DNA from: Streptomyces angustmyceticus
GTDB lineage: Bacteria > Actinomycetota > Actinomycetes > Streptomycetales > Streptomycetaceae
Length of the DNA stretch: 64,000 nt
Assembly: GCF_019933235.1 (NCBI RefSeq)
Contig: NZ_CP082945.1
Location: 5,927,501 to 5,991,500, forward strand
Direction: 5' to 3'
Within the stretch, counting starts at the first letter, position 1. Each line of letters begins with the position of its first letter. The notes beneath the pieces were generated by a model. That model was given only the letters and a program-made list of their open reading frames with translations, did no database searches and was not told where the DNA came from. The translations under genes were made by a program, and so were the position numbers. Shown here piece by piece: positions 16,930 through 25,107 of the stretch.

Positions 16930-17403
16930 ATGAGTGATGCCACCGAGCCCGCCGACCGCAGGGCCGAGCCGGATGCCGACGCCTGGGAGACGGCCTGCGC
17001 CGAGGACCTCGCCGAGGAGAAGGCCCGGCACCGCGCCGCCCACGGCCCGCAGCCGGGCAGCGCGGCCGAGGAGCTGCGCAAGCTCGCCGACGCGGTGACC
17101 GACAAGCTCGCCGGCATCCAGCTTCCCGGGGCGCTGGGCGGCATCGCCGCGCAGGGCGCCGTCAGTCAGCTGTTCAAGCAGGCGAAGGCCGCCGTCGAGC
17201 CGGTCATCGAGCGCAACCCCGACCTCTTCGACCACCTCGCCGCGGCCGGCTCCGAGCTGCTCGCCGCCTACCGCTCCGCCGTCGAGAGCAGCGAGCGCCG
17301 CTGGACCCGCGACGACTCCGCCGAGCGGCCCGCCGCCGGCCGCGGCGACGACCCGCGCGACGACGACGGTCCCACCGGCACCGAACGGATCGATCTCGAC
17401 TGA
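16930..17403 (+). CDS. Conserved hypothetical protein (acidic ends, helical core)
   Basis: 157 residues from ATG 16930 (GGAG a few bases upstream), chosen over an earlier in-frame ATG at 16807 that would overlap the ArsA-like gene. A helical Ala/Leu-rich core (EELRKLADAVTDKLAGIQLP to LLAAYRSAVE) sits between acidic, disordered tails. No catalytic motif is visible. It resembles a small family I associate with Streptomyces loci next to ROK glucokinase (DUF5304), though I am not certain of the number. Confidence 0.75.
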   Translation: MSDATEPADRRAEPDADAWETACAEDLAEEKARHRAAHGPQPGSAAEELRKLADAVTDKLAGIQLPGALGGIAAQGAVSQLFKQAKAAVEPVIERNPDLFDHLAAAGSELLAAYRSAVESSERRWTRDDSAERPAAGRGDDPRDDDGPTGTERIDLD

Positions 17404-17527
17404 GTCCCCGCCGCCCCGCACCACCGGGAAGGCCGCCCCGGTCCGCCGTCCGGAAGGGGCGCGGCCGCCGCCCCCGCCTCCGGTACGGTGGGTCCCGGCG
17501 GGGTTCGAGCGAAAAACTGAGGGACAC

Positions 17528-18469
17528 ATGGGACTCACCATCGGCGTCGACATCGGCGGCACGAAGATCGCGGCCGGCGTGGTCGACGAAGAGGGCTCGA
17601 TCCTTGAGACGTGCAAGGTGCCGACTCCGCATGCCACCGAAGCGCTGACCGAGGCCATCGCGGAGGCGGTGCGCACCGTCGGCGCGGGCCATCACGTCGA
17701 GGCCGTCGGCATCGGCGCCGCCGGCTACGTCGACGAGAAGCGGGCCACGGTCCTGTTCGCGCCGAACATCGACTGGCGCCACGAACCGCTCAAGGACAAG
17801 GTCGAGCAGCGCGTCGGCCTCCCCGTGGTCGTCGAGAACGACGCCAACGCCGCGGCCTGGGGCGAGTACAAGTTCGGCGCCGGCCAGGGGCACAGCGACG
17901 TCATCTGCATCACCCTCGGCACCGGCCTGGGCGGCGGCATCATCATCGGCAACAAGCTGCGCCGCGGCCGCTTCGGCGTCGCCGCCGAGTTCGGGCACAT
18001 CCGGGTCGTCCCCGACGGCCTGCTGTGCGGCTGCGGCAACCAGGGCTGCTGGGAGCAGTACGCCTCCGGCCGCGCCCTGCTGCGCTACGCCCGCCAGCGG
18101 GCCTTCGCCACCCCCGAGAACGCCCAGATCCTGCTGTCGCTCGGCGACGGCACCTCCGAGGGCATCGAGGGCCGGCACGTGAGCGAGGCCGCCCGCCAGG
18201 GCGACCCGGTCGCCATCGACTCGTTCCGCGAACTGGCCCGTTGGGCCGGCGCCGGCCTCGCCGACCTCGCGTCGCTCTTCGACCCGTCGGCCTTCATTGT
18301 CGGCGGGGGCGTCTCGGACGAGGGCGAACTCGTCCTCGGCCCGATCCGCAAGTCCTTCCGCCGCTGGCTGGTCGGCAACCAGTGGCGGCCGCACGCCCAG
18401 GTGCTCGCCGCCCAGCTCGGCGGCAAGGCCGGACTGGTCGGCGCGGCCGACCTGGCGCGCCAGGGCTGA
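17528..18469 (+). CDS. glkA: ROK-family glucokinase
   Basis: 313 residues, the length of Streptomyces GlkA. The N-terminal phosphate loop is IGVDIGGTKIAAGVVDE; the active-site region VVENDANAAAWGEYK holds the catalytic aspartate; the ROK zinc signature appears as EFGHIRVV followed by CGCGNQGCWEQYASG. It phosphorylates glucose with ATP. In S. coelicolor GlkA is also central to glucose repression, and the surrounding order here matches that locus, so orthology is likely. A GGGA ribosome site lies before ATG 17528 and TACGGT may be its -10. Confidence 0.95.
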   Translation: MGLTIGVDIGGTKIAAGVVDEEGSILETCKVPTPHATEALTEAIAEAVRTVGAGHHVEAVGIGAAGYVDEKRATVLFAPNIDWRHEPLKDKVEQRVGLPVVVENDANAAAWGEYKFGAGQGHSDVICITLGTGLGGGIIIGNKLRRGRFGVAAEFGHIRVVPDGLLCGCGNQGCWEQYASGRALLRYARQRAFATPENAQILLSLGDGTSEGIEGRHVSEAARQGDPVAIDSFRELARWAGAGLADLASLFDPSAFIVGGGVSDEGELVLGPIRKSFRRWLVGNQWRPHAQVLAAQLGGKAGLVGAADLARQG

Positions 18470-18505
18470 GGGCCCCGGGGCGGCCGGCGCCCCTCCTTCG
18501 TACGA

Positions 18506-18544
18506 CACCGTCCGTCGCGTCCCCCGGGGGCGCGGCGGACGGTG
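18506..18544 (+). terminator. Terminator after glkA
   Basis: 14-bp stem (18506-18519 with 18531-18544, one G-T pair) with a C5G5 loop that can itself pair. It lies 37 nt after the glkA stop and just before the promoter of the next gene. Confidence 0.75.
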
Positions 18545-18560
18545 CTCTATCTTGGCCCGC

Positions 18561-19340
18561 GTGACGATCCCGGTGATTGGACCCGCCGCCTTGATCCCGC
18601 TGCCCGACTCCCGCACCGAGCCCGACGGCACGGCCGTGATCCGGGTGCTCAGCTACAACATCCGCTCGATGCGCGACGACCGGGCGGCGCTGGCCCGGGT
18701 GATCCGGGCCTGCGCCCCCGACCTCGTGCTGGTCCAGGAGGCTCCGCGGTTCTTCCGCTGGCGCAAGGCCGCCGAGAAGCTCGCCCGCGCGGCCGGTCTG
18801 GTGTACGTCACCGGCGGCGGCACGACCGCGGGCCCGATGATCCTGTCCACCCTGCGCGCCCATGTGGAGCGCACCGAGGACGTCCTGCTGCCCCGCACCC
18901 CCGGACTGCACCAGCGCGGATTCGCCATCGCGGTGGTGCGCATCGGCGGGGCCCGGCTCGGCGTGCTCAGCTGCCATCTGAGCCTCGCCGCCGGGGAGCG
19001 GGCCGAGCAGGCCGGGCTGCTGCTGGAGCGGCTGGCGGCCCTGGGCGTGCCGTACGCCGTCGCCGGCGGCGACGTCAACGAGCGGCCGGAGGGCCGCGGT
19101 TTCCGCCGGCTGGCGGGGGCGCTCACCGACGCCTGGGCGGAGCGGCCGTGGGGCGGGGAGCTCACCTCCACGCCCCACGACCCGCGTCAGCGGATCGACG
19201 CGATCTTCACCACGCCGGGCGTGGAGGTGCTCGGCTGCGGTGTGCCGCACGGTCTGCCGGGAGTGCGGGAGAGCGACCTCAGGGCCGCGACGGACCACCT
19301 GCCGGTGCTGGCCGCGCTGCGGGTGCCGGCCGGGGGCTGA
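18561..19340 (+). CDS. Endonuclease/exonuclease/phosphatase family protein
   Basis: 259 residues from GTG 18561; TATCTT lies 7 nt upstream, which suggests a leaderless transcript, and the longer open frame starting at 18297 would run through the glkA gene and its terminator. Motifs of the DNase I/exonuclease III fold are present: VLSYNIRSMRDD, LVLVQEAP, LSCHLSL, VAGGDVNERPEG and a terminal ATDHLPVLA, giving the Asn, Glu, His, Asp-x-Asn and Asp-His catalytic residues. The substrate is unknown. Its stop is 1 nt from the stop of the convergent gene. Confidence 0.88.
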   Translation: MTIPVIGPAALIPLPDSRTEPDGTAVIRVLSYNIRSMRDDRAALARVIRACAPDLVLVQEAPRFFRWRKAAEKLARAAGLVYVTGGGTTAGPMILSTLRAHVERTEDVLLPRTPGLHQRGFAIAVVRIGGARLGVLSCHLSLAAGERAEQAGLLLERLAALGVPYAVAGGDVNERPEGRGFRRLAGALTDAWAERPWGGELTSTPHDPRQRIDAIFTTPGVEVLGCGVPHGLPGVRESDLRAATDHLPVLAALRVPAGG

Positions 19341-19341
19341 C

Positions 19342-19944
19342 TCACACCACCGCGCCGCTGCCCGGCAGGTCGTTGTCGTCCTCGTCGTCGCTCTTCATGC
19401 GGGCCACCAGGGTGGCGAACCCGCCGAGGAAGCCGCCGATGCCCAGGACCGTGATCCACCACGTCACCGGCTGCTGCAGCAGCACCATCGCCACCAGCAG
19501 CAGCGGTCCGCCGATCACCGCGATCCAGGCGAACTTGGCGGTGACATCGGCCTGGGGCAGCGGGGGCGGCTCGGGCGGGGTGAAGTGGCCCTCGTCGGTC
19601 TCGTCGAAGTCGTCGTCGGACGCCTCCGCCGGGGACCAGTTGCGCGGGCCGACGCCCGGCGCGAAGACGACGAAGCTGCCCGGACGGGAGGGCCCCTCGT
19701 CCCCGGGACCGTCGTCCTCCGCGGCCTTCCCGGCGTTCTCCCCGGCACCCTTCCCGGGGGTCTCGTCGGCGCTCCCGGCGCCGCTGTCCCCCGCCGGCGC
19801 GTCCTTGCCGTCGCTGTCGGCGCCCTCGGCGTCGTCGTCCTCCGGGGGGAACGACGGCTGGTCGCCGTAGCCCGCCACGATCTCGGCCCAGGCGGCCTCT
19901 TCGTCCAGCGGGTCCCGGGGGTCGCGGGGGCTACGCTCCGCCAC
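19342..19944 (-). CDS. Acidic protein with two C-terminal membrane helices
   Basis: 200 residues from GTG 19944. Residues ~1-125 are strongly acidic and Gly/Pro/Ser/Asp-rich, predicted disordered. Two hydrophobic helices (AWIAVIGGPLLLVAMVLL and WWITVLGIGGFLGGFATLV) follow and the tail is acidic again. It overlaps the upstream esterase gene by 14 nt, so the two are translationally linked. No function can be assigned. Confidence 0.8.
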   Translation of the reverse strand: MAERSPRDPRDPLDEEAAWAEIVAGYGDQPSFPPEDDDAEGADSDGKDAPAGDSGAGSADETPGKGAGENAGKAAEDDGPGDEGPSRPGSFVVFAPGVGPRNWSPAEASDDDFDETDEGHFTPPEPPPLPQADVTAKFAWIAVIGGPLLLVAMVLLQQPVTWWITVLGIGGFLGGFATLVARMKSDDEDDNDLPGSGAVV

Positions 19945-20728
19945 TGGCAGCCGTCCCCTCCGACGCCGCGTCCGCCCGCGCCTGCGGCGCGAGGCGGGTG
20001 ATGAAGGCGGCCGTCTCCCGGAAGATCTGCTCCGCGTCGTGGTCGAGGGTGGCGACGTGGAAGCTGCGCTCCAGGAGCGTGTGCCGGACGTCGGTCGAGG
20101 ACACCCGGCTCAGGATGCGTTCGGAGTCCGCGGGCGGGACGACGTGGTCCTGCGGGCTGGTCATCACCAGCAACGGCTGGGTGACGCCAGGGAGTTCGGA
20201 GTCGACCTGCTGGAAGAAGCGGCGCACCGAGTGCGCGGCGTGCAGCGGCACCCGGTCGTAGCCGACCTCCTCGGCGCCGGGCTTGGCGATGTCGCTCGTC
20301 AGCCCCTTGGTCGTGCGGACGAGGTGGCGCAGCACCGGCAGCAGCGGCCCGGCCGCGTCGTGGACCTTGTTGGCGGGGTTGACCACGGCCACGCCGCTGA
20401 CGGCGTCGCCGTGCCGGGCGGCCAGCCGCAGCGCCAGGGCGCCGCCCATCGACAGGCCGCATACGAAGACGGACGTGCAGCGCTCGGTCAGCGCCCGCAG
20501 CTCGCGGTCGACCTCGGCGTACCAGTCCTGCCAGGTCGTGATCTGCAGGTCCTGCCAGCGGGTGCCGTGACCGGGCAGCAGCGGCAGACTGACCGTGAGT
20601 CCCTGGTCGGCCAGATGCTCGGCCCAGGGGCGTACGGACTGGGGGGAGCCGGTGAAGCCGTGGCACACGAGGACGCCGACCTCTCCGCCGTCACGGCGGA
20701 ACGGCTCGGCTCCGGGAAGGAGCGGCAC
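19931..20728 (-). CDS. Alpha/beta-hydrolase (carboxylesterase / monoacylglycerol lipase type)
   Basis: 265 residues from GTG 20728 with GGAG 7 nt upstream. The catalytic elements of an Est30-like esterase are visible: oxyanion HGFTGSP, nucleophile VCGLSMGGAL, acid in SPQDHVVPP and histidine in ERSFHVATLDHD. It probably hydrolyses short- to medium-chain esters in the cytoplasm. The following gene overlaps its 3' end. Next to it, divergently, lies a PlsC acyltransferase, which suggests but does not prove a lipid role. Confidence 0.9.
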   Translation of the reverse strand: MPLLPGAEPFRRDGGEVGVLVCHGFTGSPQSVRPWAEHLADQGLTVSLPLLPGHGTRWQDLQITTWQDWYAEVDRELRALTERCTSVFVCGLSMGGALALRLAARHGDAVSGVAVVNPANKVHDAAGPLLPVLRHLVRTTKGLTSDIAKPGAEEVGYDRVPLHAAHSVRRFFQQVDSELPGVTQPLLVMTSPQDHVVPPADSERILSRVSSTDVRHTLLERSFHVATLDHDAEQIFRETAAFITRLAPQARADAASEGTAASGGA

Positions 20729-20875
20729 CGGGGGACTCCGATCGATGAGGGGGCCTGGCGGGTTACCTCAGGGTACGCAAAGTAACGGCGGGCGGATAGG
20801 TCCGGCGGCGGCCGCGGCGCGAGCGGGCCACCGGGGCAGGTTAAGGTCTTTGCGTCACACACAGGAGGCAGTCGG

Positions 20876-21637
20876 TTGATCTACGGCGCAATGAAGTTTT
20901 CCATCGGCGGGTCGCTGAAGCTTGCCTTCAGGCCCTGGGTGGAAGGCATCGAGAACATCCCCGCCGAGGGCCCGGCGATCCTCGCGAGCAACCACCTGTC
21001 CTTCTCGGACTCGTTCTTCCTGCCCGCGGTGCTCGACCGCAAGGTCACCTTCATCGCGAAGTCCGAGTACTTCACCTCCCCGGGGGTCAAGGGCAAGCTG
21101 ACGGCCGCGTTCTTCAAGGGCGTGGGCCAGCTCCCGGTGGACCGCTCGGGCGGCCGGGGCGCGGGCGAGGCGGCGATCAAGAGCGGCATCGAAGTGCTGG
21201 AGCGCGGCGAGCTGTTCGGCATCTACCCGGAGGGCACCCGCTCGCCGGACGGCCGGCTCTACCGCGGCAAGCCGGGCGGCCTGGCGCGGGTGGCGCTGGC
21301 CACCGGGGCGCCGGTCATCCCCGTGGCGATGATCGACACCGAGAAGGTGCAGCCGCCCGGGAAGATCGTGCCGAAGATGATCCGGCCGGGCATCCGCATC
21401 GGCAAGCCGCTGGACTTCACCCGCTACCAGGGCATGGAGGGCGACCGCTTCATCCTGCGGTCGGTCACCGACGAGGTCATGTACGAGATCATGAAGCTCT
21501 CCGGCCAGGAGTACGTCGACATCTACGCGACGGCGGCCAAGCGGCAGATCGCCGACGCGGCGAAGGCCGAGGCGGCACAGGCCGAGGAGCGGAAGAAGGC
21601 CGAGGCGGAGCGGGCCAAGAAGGCGGCCGCCGAATAA
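20876..21637 (+). CDS. plsC: 1-acyl-sn-glycerol-3-phosphate acyltransferase (PlsC family)
   Basis: 253 residues from TTG 20876 with GGAGG 7 nt upstream; ATG 20891 is a possible internal start. The NHxxxxD motif is NHLSFSD (His40, Asp45), followed by EGTRSPDGRLYRGKPG and VIPVAMIDT, the substrate-binding blocks of PlsC. It acylates lysophosphatidic acid in phospholipid synthesis at the membrane. The C-terminal 30 residues are an Ala/Glu/Lys-rich helix not needed for the fold. The locus order matches the MacRS neighbourhood of S. coelicolor. Confidence 0.92.
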   Translation: MIYGAMKFSIGGSLKLAFRPWVEGIENIPAEGPAILASNHLSFSDSFFLPAVLDRKVTFIAKSEYFTSPGVKGKLTAAFFKGVGQLPVDRSGGRGAGEAAIKSGIEVLERGELFGIYPEGTRSPDGRLYRGKPGGLARVALATGAPVIPVAMIDTEKVQPPGKIVPKMIRPGIRIGKPLDFTRYQGMEGDRFILRSVTDEVMYEIMKLSGQEYVDIYATAAKRQIADAAKAEAAQAEERKKAEAERAKKAAAE

Positions 21638-21656
21638 CAGACGGGCAGGGCCGAGA

Positions 21657-21676
21657 CCGGGCGTGAGCACGCCCGG
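21657..21676 (+). terminator. Small hairpin between plsC and macS
   Basis: 8-bp stem CCGGGCGT/ACGCCCGG with a GAGC loop, 20 nt after the plsC stop and 15 nt before the sensor kinase start. It may be a weak terminator or attenuate readthrough. Confidence 0.5.
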
Positions 21677-21690
21677 CAAGGGGGACGGCA

Positions 21691-23031
21691 ATGACGGAAA
21701 CGGACACGGACACCGGCACACGGACCACGGGCGGCGCCATGGCCGCCCGGCGCCATGGCACACGCCCGCCGAAGGCGCTGCGGATGTCCGTCGAGCTCCC
21801 GCTGTGGCGCGCGCTCACCGGCTACCGGATCCTCACCCTCGTCTACACCGCGTGCCTGGTCGCGCTCTCCTACCGGCGGTACGCCCATCCGCTGGGCGCC
21901 GCCGCCTACATGGGCGTGCTCACCGTCTGGATGGTGCTGACCTGGCGCTGCACCACCTCGGCGGAGCGCTGCACCCGGCGGTTCCTGGTCGCCGACCTCG
22001 GCTTCGCGATCGGCGGCATCCTGCTGACGCTGGTGGTCGACACCCACGCCCGCATCATGGGCGGCGGGCCGACGCTGCCGTCCATCTGGACGGCGGGCGC
22101 GGTCCTGGGCTTCGCGATCAAGGGCGGCTGGCGCTGGGCCGCGGTGGCCTCCACCGTCGTGGCGGTGGCCAATCTCGTCGAGCGCCAGGAGCTGGCCCGC
22201 GACACCATCCACAACGTGGTGCTGGTGTGGGTGGCCAGCGTCGGCCTGGGCTACGTCGTCGAGGTGGCCCGCTCCAGCGAGCGCACCCTCGCCCGCGCCC
22301 TGCAGATCGATGCCGCCACCCGCGAGCGGGAGCGGCTGGCCCGCGACATCCACGACAGCGTGCTCCAGGTGCTGGCGATGGTGCAGCGGCGCGGTGCCGA
22401 GATCGGCGGAGAGGCCGGCGAACTGGGCCGGATGGCCGGGGAGCAGGAGGTCGCGCTGCGGACCCTGGTCGCCGGCGGGCTGGTCCCGCCGCCCGGGATC
22501 CGGCCCGGCGGGTCGGCGAGCGGGGTGCCGCGTCAGGCCGGCGAGGGCGCGGGCGAAGGCGCCGCGGTGCCCGCCGGGGCCGCGCCGGCGGGCGACGACG
22601 CCGGACCGTGCGACGTCCGGGCCCTGCTCGCGCCGTTCGCGGGCGCCGGTGTCACCTTCTCCGAGCCCGGCGCCCCGGTCGCGCTGCCGCCCGCGGCGGC
22701 GGCCGAACTCGCGGCCGCCGTCAGTGCCGCGCTGGACAATGTACGGGTGCACGCGGGGGCCGGTGCCCACGCCTGGATCCTGGTGGAGGACGAACCGCAC
22801 GCGGTGGTCGTGACGGTCCGCGACGACGGCCCCGGCATCCCCGAGGGCCGGCTCGCGGACGCCGAGCGGGAGGGCCGCCTGGGGGTGGCCCTGTCGATCC
22901 GCGGCAGGCTGCGGGACCTGGGCGGCGGCGCGGAGTGGATCTCCGTCCCCGGCCAGGGCACGGAAGTGGAGTTGACGGTCCCCAAGGGCACCGCGCCCGA
23001 GGGCGGACGACGGGGGAAGGCGGGCGCGTGA
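21691..23031 (+). CDS. macS: MacS-type sensor histidine kinase
   Basis: 446 residues. The N-terminal half has about five hydrophobic segments (residues ~40-195), a membrane sensor region. The HisKA_3 dimerisation motif RERERLARDIHDSVLQ contains the phosphorylated His221. The ATPase domain has a weak N box (SAALDNVRVHAGAGAH), then VRDDGPGIPEGR and GGGAEWISVPGQGTEVEL. The response-regulator gene overlaps its stop by 4 nt. By sequence type and neighbours (plsC upstream, phosphofructokinase downstream) this is the ortholog of S. coelicolor MacS, which controls differentiation and actinorhodin. Confidence 0.9.
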   Translation: MTETDTDTGTRTTGGAMAARRHGTRPPKALRMSVELPLWRALTGYRILTLVYTACLVALSYRRYAHPLGAAAYMGVLTVWMVLTWRCTTSAERCTRRFLVADLGFAIGGILLTLVVDTHARIMGGGPTLPSIWTAGAVLGFAIKGGWRWAAVASTVVAVANLVERQELARDTIHNVVLVWVASVGLGYVVEVARSSERTLARALQIDAATRERERLARDIHDSVLQVLAMVQRRGAEIGGEAGELGRMAGEQEVALRTLVAGGLVPPPGIRPGGSASGVPRQAGEGAGEGAAVPAGAAPAGDDAGPCDVRALLAPFAGAGVTFSEPGAPVALPPAAAAELAAAVSAALDNVRVHAGAGAHAWILVEDEPHAVVVTVRDDGPGIPEGRLADAEREGRLGVALSIRGRLRDLGGGAEWISVPGQGTEVELTVPKGTAPEGGRRGKAGA

Positions 23032-23696
23032 GCGAGCAGGGTCTGAAGGTCATGGTGGTCGACGACCACCCCATGTGGCGGGACGCGGTCGCCCGGGACC
23101 TGGCGGCGGCCGGCTGCGAGGTGGTCGCCACCGCCGGCGACGGACTCCAGGCGGTGCGCAGGGCGCAGGCCGCCGGGCCCGAGGTGCTGGTCCTGGACCT
23201 CAACCTGCCCGGGATGCCCGGCGTGCGGGTGTGCCAGGAACTGGTCGGCGCCAATCCGGCGCTGCGGGTGCTGGTGCTGTCCGCGAGCGGTGAGCACGCC
23301 GACGTCCTGGAGGCGGTCAAGTCCGGGGCGACCGGCTATCTGCTGAAGTCGGCGAGCACCGAGGAACTCCTCGACGCGGTGCGGCGCACGGCCGCGGGCG
23401 ACGCGGTGTTCACCCCGGGCCTGGCCGGTCTGGTGCTCGGCGAGTACCGCAGGCTGGCGACCGAGCCGGCCCCCGCGACGCCGGACGAGGCGGGCGCGCC
23501 GCAGCTGACGGACCGGGAGACCGAGGTGCTGCGCCTGGTGGCCAAGGGCCTCTCGTACAAGCAGATCGCCGAACGGCTGGTCATCTCGCACCGCACGGTG
23601 CAGAACCACGTCCAGAACACCCTCGGCAAGCTGCAGTTGCACAACCGCGTCGAGCTGGTGCGGTACGCGATAGAGCGCGGCCTCGACGAGGCATGA
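23028..23696 (+). CDS. macR: MacR-type LuxR-family response regulator
   Basis: 222 residues from GTG 23028, overlapping the kinase stop (GTGA). The receiver domain has Asp12/Asp13, the phosphoacceptor Asp57 in VLVLDLNLPG, Ser in VLSAS and Lys in YLLKSAS. The C-terminal LuxR helix-turn-helix is LTDRETEVLRLVAKGLSYKQ and the following recognition helix (HRTVQNHVQNTL). As I recall, MacR of S. coelicolor binds TGAGTAC-N2-GTACTCA and activates genes for envelope proteins; a near-perfect site occurs at 44778-44793 in this window. Confidence 0.9.
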   Translation: MSEQGLKVMVVDDHPMWRDAVARDLAAAGCEVVATAGDGLQAVRRAQAAGPEVLVLDLNLPGMPGVRVCQELVGANPALRVLVLSASGEHADVLEAVKSGATGYLLKSASTEELLDAVRRTAAGDAVFTPGLAGLVLGEYRRLATEPAPATPDEAGAPQLTDRETEVLRLVAKGLSYKQIAERLVISHRTVQNHVQNTLGKLQLHNRVELVRYAIERGLDEA

Positions 23697-23917
23697 CGGG
23701 CCCGGCCCGGGGGTGTGACCGGCGCGGTCGCCTGCCGCCCCGGCCGCTCCCCGAAAGGAGCCGCTCGTACGGGTGAACACCCCCTGCCAACTCCCCGGTA
23801 AATCACGGACCTCACCGTCTGCCCCATCCCGGAGTGACCCAGATCACCATTAGCGTGACCGGGGTCGGCTCACACACGGCCGTGCGCGGCCACTGACGGG
23901 ATGTAGGTGAAGCAGCG

Positions 23918-24946
23918 ATGCGGGTCGGAGTACTGACCGGCGGCGGCGACTGCCCCGGTCTGAACGCAGTGATCAGGGGCATCGTCCGCAAGGGCACCCA
24001 GGAGTACGGGTACGAGTTCGTCGGCTTCCGGGACGGCTGGCGCGGGCCGCTGGAGGGCGACACGGTCACGTTGGACATCCCGGCGGTGCGCGGCATCCTG
24101 CCCCGCGGCGGCACCGTCCTCGGCTCCTCGCGGACCAACCCGTTCAAGGAACGCGACGGCGTCCGCCGGATCAAGGAGACGCTCGCCAAGGAGGAGGTCG
24201 AGGCGCTGATCGCGATCGGCGGCGAGGACACCCTCGGCGTCGCCGCCCGGCTCTCCGGCGAACACGCCGTCCCCTGCGTCGGCGTCCCCAAGACCATCGA
24301 CAACGACCTGTCGGCCACCGACTACACCTTCGGCTTCGACACCGCCGTCGGCGTCGCCACCGAGGCCATCGACCGGCTGCACACCACCGCCGAGTCCCAC
24401 ATGCGGGTGCTCGTCGTCGAGGTGATGGGCCGGCACGCCGGCTGGATCGCGCTGCACTCCGGCCTCGCCGGCGGGGCGAACGTCATCCTCATCCCGGAGC
24501 AGCGCTTCGACATCGAGCAGGTCTGCCGGTGGATCGAGTCCCGCTTCAAGGTCCGCTACGCCCCGATCGTGGTCGTCGCCGAGGGCGCCATGCCCAAGGA
24601 CGGGCAGATGGTCCTCAAGGACGACTCCACCGACTCCTTCGGGCACGTCCGGCTGTCCGGGGTGGGGGAGTGGCTGGCCAAGGAGATCGAGGCGCGCACC
24701 GGCAAGGAGGCGCGCACCACGGTCCTCGGGCACACCCAGCGCGGCGGCACGCCCAGCGCCTTCGACCGCTGGCTGGCCACCCGCTTCGGGCTGCACGCCA
24801 TCGACGCGGTGCGCGACGGCGATTTCGGGAAGATGGTCGCGCTGCGCGGCACGGACATCGTCCGGGTGCCGATCGCGGAGGCCACCGCCAAGCTCAAGAC
24901 CGTCGATCCGGCGCTCTACGCCGAGGCCGGCGTGTTCTTCGGCTGA
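23918..24946 (+). CDS. pfkA: 6-phosphofructokinase, probably PPi-dependent
   Basis: 342 residues. Clear PFK family: GGGDCPGLNAVIRG, PKTIDNDL with the catalytic aspartate, EVMGRHAGWIA and GHTQRGGTPSAFDR. The phosphoryl-donor loop reads AIGGEDTLG, with Asp104 where ATP-dependent enzymes have glycine, and Lys125 in PKTIDND. In studies of actinomycete PFKs as I remember them (Amycolatopsis methanolica against S. coelicolor), Asp at this position plus the Lys marks PPi-dependent enzymes. It phosphorylates fructose 6-phosphate in glycolysis, possibly reversibly. AGGTGA lies before ATG 23918. Confidence 0.93.
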   Translation: MRVGVLTGGGDCPGLNAVIRGIVRKGTQEYGYEFVGFRDGWRGPLEGDTVTLDIPAVRGILPRGGTVLGSSRTNPFKERDGVRRIKETLAKEEVEALIAIGGEDTLGVAARLSGEHAVPCVGVPKTIDNDLSATDYTFGFDTAVGVATEAIDRLHTTAESHMRVLVVEVMGRHAGWIALHSGLAGGANVILIPEQRFDIEQVCRWIESRFKVRYAPIVVVAEGAMPKDGQMVLKDDSTDSFGHVRLSGVGEWLAKEIEARTGKEARTTVLGHTQRGGTPSAFDRWLATRFGLHAIDAVRDGDFGKMVALRGTDIVRVPIAEATAKLKTVDPALYAEAGVFFG

Positions 24947-25107
24947 GCCGGCCGCCGTCCCCCCCCGCCCCCGAGACCGCCGTCCGCTCGTCCGGCGCTC
25001 CGGGCGGCACCCCCGGGCGAGGCGCCGTATATTCGCCCTACGCGATACATCCGGCCCCTCGCCCCCGGGCGGCGGCGCGCCACCCGGGGGGAGAACCGGG
25101 AGAGCTC

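Noticed and set aside
17490..17520. GGGTTCGAGC resembling a tRNA T-arm
   Set aside because: No acceptor stem, anticodon arm or CCA context can be drawn around it.
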